The position numbers were made by a program, and so were the translations under genes. Positions 1-7,982 of a DNA stretch of 32,756 nucleotides are shown here, one piece after another. The stretch comes from Allokutzneria sp. A3M-2-11 16 (lineage in GTDB: Bacteria; Actinomycetota; Actinomycetes; Mycobacteriales; Pseudonocardiaceae): positions 1-32,756 of the forward strand of contig NZ_JANAVO010000030.1 of assembly GCF_024213555.1 (NCBI RefSeq), written 5' to 3'. Below the pieces are notes generated by a model, which saw nothing but the letters and a program-made list of their open reading frames with translations, ran no database searches and was not told where the DNA came from. Position 1 is the stretch's first letter. Each line of letters begins with the position of its first letter.

Positions 1-154
1 CGGGATACCGGCGTTCATCCCGCCGAAATGGATCGATCCTGATCAAGTGCCGTTGCGGAACATCAGGGTGGACTGCCCATTGGTGCTATAACGCCGGGAC
101 GGCCATAGTGGACGGACGTCCCGGTATGGGCTGGAAGGTAAGGGGCGCAACGGA
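1..154 (+). repeat. Left copy of terminal inverted repeat
   Basis: Bases 1-125 match the reverse complement of 32756-32632 with about nine mismatches. After a gap of about 45 bases, a further block ending GGTAAGGGGCGCAACGGA (137-154) matches the right copy with one mismatch. The repeat covers the DUF222 gene 3' end and its downstream flank, so it is a duplicated gene end rather than a transposon terminus. The left copy lacks the hairpin found in the right copy. Confidence 0.9.
2..91 (+). CDS. DUF222/HNH endonuclease (13E12-type), 3' end only
   Basis: Only the last 29 codons are inside the window; the frame is open to the left edge and stops at TAA (89-91). The visible tail contains PPKWIDPDQVPLRN. 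This matches the conserved C-terminal block (PP.WIDP...P.RN) that follows the HNH motif in DUF222-HNH proteins, the 13E12 repeat family that is multicopy in mycobacteria and relatives. The HNH residues themselves lie outside the window, so activity cannot be judged. An inverted copy with an identical 29-residue tail lies at the right edge (32666-32755). In mycobacteria these genes are known mainly as dispersed repeats that can serve as prophage integration sites; whether that applies here is unknown. Confidence 0.72.
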   Translation, partial: GIPAFIPPKWIDPDQVPLRNIRVDCPLVL

Positions 155-259
155 TCGGAGGCTTTACCTGGGGTGCGCGTGCCATACGCTCGCGCGCGGG
201 GGCCGGGTTCCCTCCCGTGCCCGCCCGGCAGGCCCTCGGCACGCGCGAGGGGCCCCAGG

Positions 260-1255
260 TCAAGCCGACCCCGCACCGGAACCCACCGCATAAGCGGCCG
301 CCATGGCGCGCGCGGTGGCGGCCAGGCGATCCCGCAACTCAAGGGGCGCAAGGACTTCAGCGTCAGCGCCGAACTTCAAAACCTCAGTGTGGCCGATCTC
401 AACGGACTCGAACGGCAGATCGGCGATCACCCAACCGTCGGCATCGGGCTCACCAGCGGTCGCACGCACCACCCGCTTCTCGTGGAAGCCCAGGACGTAC
501 GGCACCTTCGCCATGCCCGCGGGCGAGAAGCGGACGCGGGCGGTGAAGCGGAACTGCTCAGCCTCGAAGCGCTCGGCCCAGGCGCGCCAGAACTCGGCGA
601 GGTCGAAATCCTTGGGGCGCTCGAACGAGGAGCCGGTATCGGTCACCTCCAGGACACGGGAGACGCGATAGGTCAGATCACGGGAACCGGAGCGGGCGAC
701 CAGGTACCAGACGCCGCCCTTCAACACCACGCCGAGCGGCCACAGGGTGCGCTCAACCTCGGGCGGATCGCCCCAACGGCGGTAGCGGATGCGGACCGCG
801 CGGCTGTCCCACACGGCATTGGCCAGCTCGGACAGACAGGGCACGCCCTCGGACTCGCGGAACCACACCGTGGCGTCGAGGTGGAAGCACTCGCGGATGC
901 GACCGGCGCGGGACGCCAACTCCGGAGGCAGTGCAGCCATCAGCTTCAGCTGGGCGGCGGTCAGCTCAGCGCTGAGGCCCAGATCCGTTGCGGGACCGGG
1001 CATTCCGGTGAACGCGAGGGCCTCCGCCTCGGCACCGGTCAGGCCGGTGAGCCGGGTGCGGTAGCCGTCGAGGAGCTGGTAGCCACCGGCCCTGCCCTGG
1101 TCGGCGTAGACGGGGACGCCCGCGGCGGACAACGACTCGATGTCGCGGTAGACGGTGCGCGGGGACACCTCCAGGGCCCGCGCGAGTTCGGTCGCGGACA
1201 TCCGCCCACGGGTCTGCAACAGCATCAACAACGACAGCAGTCGACCGGCACGCAC
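260..1255 (-). CDS. WYL-domain transcriptional regulator (YafY/DeoR-type HTH)
   Basis: A DNA-binding regulator of about 331 residues. An N-terminal winged helix-turn-helix (about 18-41, TELARALEVSPRTVYRDIE) is followed by a linker and a WYL domain with GVWYLVARSG at 181-190 and the basic stretch YRVSR at 196-200. WYL domains sense ligands, possibly nucleic acid or nucleotide effectors; the target here is unknown. The GTG at 1253-1255 is chosen because the family usually begins a few residues before RLLSLL; no good Shine-Dalgarno is visible. It starts 16 bases after the stop of the GGDEF gene and is probably co-transcribed with it. Its 3' end faces the left DUF222 gene. Confidence 0.88.
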   Translation of the reverse strand: MRAGRLLSLLMLLQTRGRMSATELARALEVSPRTVYRDIESLSAAGVPVYADQGRAGGYQLLDGYRTRLTGLTGAEAEALAFTGMPGPATDLGLSAELTAAQLKLMAALPPELASRAGRIRECFHLDATVWFRESEGVPCLSELANAVWDSRAVRIRYRRWGDPPEVERTLWPLGVVLKGGVWYLVARSGSRDLTYRVSRVLEVTDTGSSFERPKDFDLAEFWRAWAERFEAEQFRFTARVRFSPAGMAKVPYVLGFHEKRVVRATAGEPDADGWVIADLPFESVEIGHTEVLKFGADAEVLAPLELRDRLAATARAMAAAYAVGSGAGSA

Positions 1256-1271
1256 GGGAGGAGTCTCGCAC

Positions 1272-2786
1272 TCAGGCGGACGCGGTGCCGTGCACCACGA
1301 GGGTGCCCTTGCCCTGGCGCTTGGCCGCGTACATCGCCGCGTCGGCCCGGCTGAGCAGGTCATCGGGCGACAGGTCGGGGTCCATCGCGCCGAAGCAGAC
1401 CAGGCCGATGCTGGCGCGCACCATGCGGTTCTCGCCCCGGATGCCGTAGGGCGCCTCCAGCACGGTGAGCACCCGCGCGCCCACCTGCTCGGGGTCGCCG
1501 TCGCCGGTGGTGATCAGCACGGCGAACTCGTCACCGCCGAGCCGGGCGACCACGTCCTCGGCCCGCACGGCGGCGCGCAGCCTGCCCGCGACGGCGCACA
1601 GGACCTCGTCGCCCACGGCGTGGCCGTAGCGGTCGTTGACGGTCTTGAAGTCGTCGACGTCGACGAACAACAGGATCAGCTGCTGCGAGGAGCGCAGCGC
1701 GGTGCCGAGGCACTCCTGGAACAGCGCGCGGTTGGCCAGGCCGGTCAGCGGATCGTGGTAGGCCTGGTACTGCAACTGCTTCTGGCTCTGCCGGATCTCC
1801 TCCAGTAAAGCCACGTTGTCCGTCATCGTGATCAGCTGCCGGACGATCACCAGCGCCACCACGGCGAGCCCGAAGTAGACCTCGGTCGGGCCCAGCGTGA
1901 TGCCGGTCGCGGTGCCGACGCCGACGAACATCCCGGTGATCAGCAGCGGCAGGTACGGCACGGCCAGGTGCAGGTAGTCGCCGGTGCGCAGCGGGTCGGG
2001 GCCCGGCTCGCGCAGCGGCTGGGTCGGGGCCCACGGGGCCAGCGCGTAGAACACCGGGCACGCCATGAACCCGATGTCGGCCCAGGGCGGGATGCTGGCG
2101 GCCCCGTTGGCCACGAGGTAGGTGAAGATCCAGCCGGAGGTGCTCTGCGCGACGAAGGCCAGGCCGAGGAACAGTAACGGCAGCTGCCAGGCCACCCGGT
2201 GCCGCCGCGCGACCAGCAGCACCAGCACGATCACCACCAGGTACAGCGTCGGGTGCAGCACGGTGGTGAGCAGCCCGGCCAGGTCGGAGGTCCAGATCCG
2301 CACCACCGACTCGCCCGCGGTCACCAGGGTCAGCACCAGGATCGCGCCGAGGATGATCAGCCCGTCCAGCACCCGCAGCCACGGGCCGCGCGGCCGCGGC
2401 GTCGTGGTCGGGCGCTGCCCCCTGGCCAGGGTGAGCACGGCGAAGAGCGCGAACACCGGGGTCATCATGAACCCGATCGGCGCCAGGGTGGACGCGGGCA
2501 GCCCGATCCCCATGAACACCAGGCCCCAGGTCCAGGTCACCAGCCCGATGGTCAGGCTGGCCATCGCCGCGGCCATCCACAACCGCCACCTGCGGTCGCT
2601 GCCCTCGGTGCGGCGCGCGGTCACCAGGAACCCGGCCAGGCCCGCCGCCGAGGCGAGCACCTGGCCGAACTTGTCCACCGCCTGGGTGGCCTCCGGACCG
2701 AACCAGCCGAGGACGACCACGAGCACCATGAGGGTCAGCGCCGCCATCGCGGTCGCTGCCAGCAGGGTGAACTTCTTCGGCGACAT
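1272..2786 (-). CDS. Membrane-bound GGDEF diguanylate cyclase
   Basis: A predicted 504-residue membrane protein that makes the second messenger c-di-GMP from two GTP. The first 300 or so residues hold eight to nine hydrophobic segments, the first at about 6-27. A short linker (EEIRQSQKQLQYQAYHDPLT) leads into the GGDEF domain. The catalytic signature RLGGDEF is intact (GGDEF at 417-421), and an inhibitory-site RxxD (R408-D411) lies five residues before it, so an active, product-inhibited cyclase is expected. No EAL or HD-GYP domain is present. The ATG at 2784-2786 is preferred over upstream in-frame starts because it directly precedes the first membrane helix and lies about 40 bases below a good promoter. 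The sensor domain is not a recognised named type. Confidence 0.9.
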   Translation of the reverse strand: MSPKKFTLLAATAMAALTLMVLVVVLGWFGPEATQAVDKFGQVLASAAGLAGFLVTARRTEGSDRRWRLWMAAAMASLTIGLVTWTWGLVFMGIGLPASTLAPIGFMMTPVFALFAVLTLARGQRPTTTPRPRGPWLRVLDGLIILGAILVLTLVTAGESVVRIWTSDLAGLLTTVLHPTLYLVVIVLVLLVARRHRVAWQLPLLFLGLAFVAQSTSGWIFTYLVANGAASIPPWADIGFMACPVFYALAPWAPTQPLREPGPDPLRTGDYLHLAVPYLPLLITGMFVGVGTATGITLGPTEVYFGLAVVALVIVRQLITMTDNVALLEEIRQSQKQLQYQAYHDPLTGLANRALFQECLGTALRSSQQLILLFVDVDDFKTVNDRYGHAVGDEVLCAVAGRLRAAVRAEDVVARLGGDEFAVLITTGDGDPEQVGARVLTVLEAPYGIRGENRMVRASIGLVCFGAMDPDLSPDDLLSRADAAMYAAKRQGKGTLVVHGTASA

Positions 2787-2832
2787 TATTTCGTGACCAT
2801 TCAGCGAGAATTCAGGCAGCCGACAATTACCC

Positions 2833-2861
2833 ACTGTAGTAATCCGGAAAAACAGTGTCGA
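2833..2861 (-). promoter_or_regulatory. Candidate sigma-70-type promoter for the GGDEF gene
   Basis: On the minus strand a -35 box TCGACA (2856-2861) is separated by 17 bases from a -10 box TACAGT (2833-2838), fitting the actinobacterial TANNNT pattern. The predicted transcript would start near 2826, giving a leader of about 40 bases. The rest of the 2787-3052 gap shows no convincing gene. Confidence 0.5.
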
Positions 2862-3052
2862 CCACCTCCACACGGTTTCGCCGCATTATCCCGATCACGT
2901 CAGCTGATCGGTCTAGTGCCCGCCGTGACCTGCATGTTGCACACGCAACGAGGTGACGGGGAAAAGGATTGGATCGCGCGCCCGTCCGCCCGGCGCAAAT
3001 CCGTCCGAGTGGCGCTTGCACGAACGGAGCACACCGCTAAACACGCGCAGTA

Positions 3053-3375
3053 TCAAGTGCGCGCCCCGCCCAGTTGCAGCGCGGTCACGCCGAGCACGAC
3101 GAGCGCGAACCCGGCCAGCTGCAACCAGGTCAGCGTCTCCCGGAAGAACAGGTACCCGGCGACCGCGACCAGGCCGACACCTACCCCGGACCAGATCGCG
3201 TACGCCGTGCCCACGGCCATGCCCTGGTTCAGCGACAGCGAGAACAGGAAGAACGCCACGCCGTAGCAGACCAGCACGACCACCGTGGGGACGAGCCTGC
3301 TCATGCCCTCGGAGAGCTTGAGGGCGACGGTGCCGGTCACCTCGAACAGGATCGCCGCCCCCAGCAGCAGGTACA

Positions 3376-3376
<1 letters not shown>
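3053..3376 (-). CDS. Small multidrug resistance (SMR/EmrE-type) efflux protein
   Basis: A 107-residue inner-membrane protein with four transmembrane helices, the usual SMR length. Helix 1 carries the essential acidic residue (ILFEVTGT, about residue 12), which in EmrE binds protons and cationic substrates. The family motif YAIWSGVG is present near residue 60, and TLTWLQLAG leads into helix 4. SMR proteins act as dual-topology dimers exchanging protons for cationic drugs or guanidinium-like compounds; the substrate here is unknown. Its ATG (3374-3376) overlaps the TGA of the GH2 gene (TGATG), so it is translationally coupled. A short inverted repeat CGCGCA/TGCGCG (3044-3063) spans its stop and could aid termination. 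Confidence 0.9.
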
Positions 3377-5229
<1,853 letters not shown>

Positions 5230-5259
5230 GGGCACAGCCTCCTCGATCTCGGGAGGCCC

Positions 5260-5296
5260 ACTGTATTCAGTCGACGATTCAGACTGCGGTTCAGTC
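5260..5296 (-). promoter_or_regulatory. Three 12-bp-spaced direct repeats at a candidate GH2 promoter
   Basis: Read on the plus strand, ATTCAGTC (5265-5272), ATTCAGAC (5277-5284) and GTTCAGTC (5289-5296) recur at exactly 12-base intervals. On the minus strand they lie just upstream of a TACAGT -10 hexamer (5260-5265), where a -35 box should be but no good one is seen. This looks like an activator or repressor site for the GH2-SMR pair. The third repeat overlaps the stop region of the cytosine deaminase gene. Confidence 0.45.
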
Positions 5297-5743
5297 CAGG
5301 CCGATGTCCTCGTTCCACAGTCGCGGGTTCGCCGCGATGAACTCCTTCATCAGCTCGTAGCAGCGCGCGTCGTCAAGCAGGACGACCTCGACACCGGCGG
5401 AGGCCAGCCACTCGTGCTGCCCGGTGAACGTCCGCGACTCGCCGACGACGAGCCTGGTGATCCCGAACTGCCGGACCAGCCCGCTGCAGTACCAGCAGGG
5501 CGACAGCGTGGTCACCATCGTGGTGCCGCCGTAGGTGCGCTGGCGGCCCGCCGCCCGGAACGCGCAGGTCTCCGCGTGCATCGACGCGTCGTCGTCCTGG
5601 ACCCGCCGGTTCCTCCCCCGCCCGAGCAGCTCCCCGTCGGCGCCGAACAACGCCGCCCCGATCGGGATACCGCCCTCCGCGCGCCCCGCCTCGGCCTCGG
5701 CCAGGGCCACGCCGAGCATGCGCACCGCATCGCTGTGTTCCAT
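5291..5743 (-). CDS. Cytosine deaminase, zinc-dependent (yeast FCY1-like)
   Basis: A 150-residue member of the cytidine/deoxycytidylate deaminase fold. The zinc site is intact: HAETC (H56, catalytic proton shuttle E58) and SPCWYC (C83, C86). The C-terminal pattern (D-ARC-ELMKEFI...W-EDIG) closely follows yeast cytosine deaminase, which converts cytosine to uracil plus ammonia for pyrimidine salvage; the unrelated E. coli CodA is an amidohydrolase. Specificity for cytosine rather than a related base such as isocytosine or guanine is inferred. Start at ATG 5741-5743. It is the first gene of the minus-strand set ending with GH2 and SMR, 61 bases before GH2, and is divergent from the GNAT gene. 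Confidence 0.86.
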   Translation of the reverse strand: MEHSDAVRMLGVALAEAEAGRAEGGIPIGAALFGADGELLGRGRNRRVQDDDASMHAETCAFRAAGRQRTYGGTTMVTTLSPCWYCSGLVRQFGITRLVVGESRTFTGQHEWLASAGVEVVLLDDARCYELMKEFIAANPRLWNEDIGLD

Positions 5744-5775
5744 AACGCCATGATGCTCCGCCGCGGGCAATCCGG

Positions 5776-5804
5776 ATGAACCATTCCGGCTCCGCCACTA
5801 GCGT
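5776..5804 (+). promoter_or_regulatory. Candidate promoter giving a leaderless GNAT transcript
   Basis: A -35-like ATGAAC (5776-5781), a 17-base spacer and a -10 hexamer TAGCGT (5799-5804) end only 7 bases before the ATG at 5812. Transcription would start at the initiation codon, and no Shine-Dalgarno sequence precedes it. Confidence 0.5.
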
Positions 5805-5811
5805 CGCCGGC

Positions 5812-6372
5812 ATGCGCCCATCCCTGCCGATCGAGACCGATCGCCTGCTGCTCCGCGCCTACCGGCTCGACGACTTCGACGTCTTCCACGACATCCGGTC
5901 CCGCCCCGACGTGGTCCGCTACCTCTACTTCGACGTGCAGTCGCCGGAGGAGTCGCGGGAGTCGCTGGCCAAGCGGGTGGACCAGTGGTACGTGGAGAAG
6001 GAGGGTGAGGCGCTGATCCTGGCGGTGGAGCGCAAGGACACCGGCGAGCTGATCGGCGACGTGGTGCTGTTCTGGCACAGCGAGGTGCACAGGCGCGGTG
6101 AGCTGGGCTTCATCCTCCACCCCGACCACCACGGGCACGGCTTCGGCGCGGAGGCCGCGCGCGAGGTGCTGCGGCTGGGCTTCGAGGAGCTGGGCCTGCA
6201 CCGCGTCGAGGGCCGTTGCGACGCCCGCAACACCGCGTCCGCGCGGCTGCTGGAGCGGCTCGGCATGCGCCGGGAGGGGCTGTTCCTGGAGAACGAGTTC
6301 GTCAAGGGTGAGTGGTGCGACGAGCTGGTCCTCGCCATGCTCGACCGGGAGTGGAAGGGAACACAGGCATGA
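5812..6372 (+). CDS. GNAT-family N-acetyltransferase (RimJ/RimL type)
   Basis: A 186-residue acetyl-CoA-dependent acetyltransferase. It opens with IETDRLLLRAYRLDD, typical of the RimJ/RimL (Acetyltransf_3) branch, followed by GELGFILHPDHHGHGFGAEA with the acetyl-CoA pyrophosphate-binding R/Q-x-x-G-x-G/A-type loop (HGHGFG) and the late NTASARLLERLGMRREG motif. The acceptor is unknown; relatives acetylate ribosomal protein N-termini or small molecules. The ATG at 5812 is chosen because the conserved domain begins at once and a leaderless promoter ends just upstream. The gene overlaps the following LLM oxidoreductase by ATGA, indicating one operon. Confidence 0.9.
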   Translation: MRPSLPIETDRLLLRAYRLDDFDVFHDIRSRPDVVRYLYFDVQSPEESRESLAKRVDQWYVEKEGEALILAVERKDTGELIGDVVLFWHSEVHRRGELGFILHPDHHGHGFGAEAAREVLRLGFEELGLHRVEGRCDARNTASARLLERLGMRREGLFLENEFVKGEWCDELVLAMLDREWKGTQA

Positions 6373-7322
6373 CGTTGGGCATCACCGTCCCTTTGGGACA
6401 GTCACTGCACGAGCACGCCGACCTGCTGCGCGCGTTGTACGACGGCGGTTACACCGACTTCTGGAGCAGCGAGACGGCGGAGCTGGACGCGTTCACGCCG
6501 CTGGCCTACGCGGCGGCAGTGCTGCCGGATGCGCGGTTCGGCACGGCCATCGCCTCGGTGTTCACCAGGGGCCCGGCGTTGCTGGCGATGAGCGCGGCCG
6601 CGATGGCGGAGGCGGCTCCCGGCCGGTTCACCCTGGGCATCGGCGCCTCCTCCCCCGCCATCGCGCAGCGGTGGAACGCCGTGCCCTTCGAGAAGCCGTT
6701 CAGCCGCGTGCGGGACACGCTGCGCTTCCTCCGCCCCGCGCTCGCCGGTGAACGGGTCGACCAGTCCTACGACACGTTCCAGGTCAAGGGTTTCCGCTTG
6801 GAACGCCCGGTGTCCTCGGACCTGCCGATCGTGGTCGGAGCGCTGCGGGAGCGCATGCTCGGCCTGGCCGGTGCGGAGGGCGACGGCGCGGTGCTGAACT
6901 GGCTGTCCGCGTCGGACGTCGCCAAGGCGGCCCCGATCGTCGGCGCGGGCAAGCAGCTCGTCGCGCGGATCTTCGTGTGCGTCTCGGAGAACGCGGACCT
7001 GGTGCGCTCGGTGGCGAAGCGGTTGATCACCGGCTACCTGACCGTGCCCGCCTACGCGGAGTTCCAGCGGTGGCTTGGCCGCGACGAGGCGTTGGGTCCG
7101 ATGTGGACGGCCTGGGCGGCGGGCGACCGGAAGGCGGCGGTCGCGGCGGTGCCGGACTCCGTGATCGACGAGCTCGTGGTGCACGGCAGCCCGGAGGAGT
7201 GCGCGGCGCACGTCCGGCGCTACGCCGATGCCGGGATCACCACGCCGGTGACCATGTTCCTGCCGCTGGACCCGTCCCGGGACCTCGCCAAGGACGTGCT
7301 GGCGCTCGCGGCGGCCTACTGA
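6369..7322 (+). CDS. LLM-class (luciferase-like) F420- or flavin-dependent oxidoreductase
   Basis: A 317-residue TIM-barrel protein of the luciferase-like monooxygenase superfamily. Family features include the N-terminal GITVPLGQSLHEHADLLRALYDGGYTDFWSSE, a strand with GTAIASVFTRGP, and the central RFTLGIGASSPAIAQRWN segment that in relatives contacts the cofactor phosphate. Actinobacterial members of this length are usually F420-dependent; FMN cannot be excluded. The substrate is unknown. The ATG (6369-6371) overlaps the GNAT stop (ATGA), so the two are coupled. It ends 18 bases before a strong terminator. Confidence 0.87.
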   Translation: MTLGITVPLGQSLHEHADLLRALYDGGYTDFWSSETAELDAFTPLAYAAAVLPDARFGTAIASVFTRGPALLAMSAAAMAEAAPGRFTLGIGASSPAIAQRWNAVPFEKPFSRVRDTLRFLRPALAGERVDQSYDTFQVKGFRLERPVSSDLPIVVGALRERMLGLAGAEGDGAVLNWLSASDVAKAAPIVGAGKQLVARIFVCVSENADLVRSVAKRLITGYLTVPAYAEFQRWLGRDEALGPMWTAWAAGDRKAAVAAVPDSVIDELVVHGSPEECAAHVRRYADAGITTPVTMFLPLDPSRDLAKDVLALAAAY

Positions 7323-7340
7323 GCTACTGGCCACTGATGC

Positions 7341-7374
7341 GAGAAGGGCCCCGGCCGGAGCCGGGGCCCTTCTC
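7341..7374. terminator. Strong bidirectional hairpin terminator
   Basis: A perfect 15-base-pair stem (7341-7355 with 7360-7374) closes a 4-base CGGA loop. It lies between the convergent LLM and L11-like genes, 18 bases after one stop and 14 bases beyond the other. There is no U-tract on either strand, as is common in actinobacteria. Confidence 0.88.
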
Positions 7375-7388
7375 GTTCAGCCTGGTGT

Positions 7389-7823
7389 TCAGCCCGCGAC
7401 GGAGACGCCCATGGAGCGGGCGCAGCCGGCGACGATCTTCTCGGCGGCGTCGACGCTGGTGGCGTTGAGGTCCGGCATCTTGCGCTCGGCGATCGCGCGC
7501 ACCTGCTCGGCGGTCAGGGTGCCACCGGACGTGTGGCCGGGCTGCTCGGAGCCCTTCTGCGCGCCCATCGCCTGACGGATCAGGAAGCTGGTCGGCGGCG
7601 TCTTGTACCGCAGCGAGTGGGTGCGGTCCTCGTAGACCGTGACCACGACGGGGAGGATCTCGCCGCGGTGCGCGGCGGTGGCCTCGTCGTACTCAAGCTT
7701 GACGCCACGGGTGTTCACACCGGTCGGACCCAGCATCTTGCCGAGGTCGACCATAGCGGCGTTGCCGGCCTCCAGTTCGAGCGTCGCCTCGAACGTCACG
7801 CGCAACTTCTTCTTGGGCGGCAT
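7389..7823 (-). CDS. Divergent ribosomal protein uL11 paralogue
   Basis: A 144-residue protein of normal L11 length. The C-terminal rRNA-binding domain is well conserved: KTPP hinge (74-77), AEQVRAIAERKMPDLNAT, DAAEKIVAGCARSMG. VTVYEDR is also kept in the N-terminal domain. The N-terminal domain is otherwise altered: where canonical L11 has the proline-rich NPAPPVGPALGQHGVNI, this protein has NAAMVDLGKMLGPTGVNT, shortened and without those prolines. In ordinary L11 that face contacts translation factors, RelA signalling and thiopeptides such as thiostrepton. It stands alone, not beside nusG or rplA, so it is an accessory copy rather than the housekeeping rplK. Start ATG 7821-7823, with an AAGGGG-like ribosome binding site 9 bases upstream. 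Function is inferred only: an alternative, possibly drug- or stress-resistant ribosomal stalk base. Confidence 0.88.
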   Translation of the reverse strand: MPPKKKLRVTFEATLELEAGNAAMVDLGKMLGPTGVNTRGVKLEYDEATAAHRGEILPVVVTVYEDRTHSLRYKTPPTSFLIRQAMGAQKGSEQPGHTSGGTLTAEQVRAIAERKMPDLNATSVDAAEKIVAGCARSMGVSVAG

Positions 7824-7982
7824 TCCGCGAACCCCTTGTCCTATTACTACTGGTGTCAACGTCAGTGGGGGAGCCTAGTCCAGCCAGCGTTAGCGGCGGT
7901 GAGCGCCCCAAGGGCTGCCGGGCAAGCCAGCAGCTCAGAGCAGTCTAACACCGCTGAGAGGCACCCCCGAACCACCCCGCGC

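Noticed and set aside
1-154. Terminal inverted repeats of a transposon or IS element
   Set aside because: They encode a C-terminal gene tail with stop codons and silent substitutions, and no transposase lies inside; they are duplicated gene ends.
202-253. Hairpins in the spacer between the left DUF222 gene and the WYL gene as a terminator
   Set aside because: Only a 6-bp stem with a long loop and a bulged 7-bp stem could be found, no better than expected in such GC-rich DNA.
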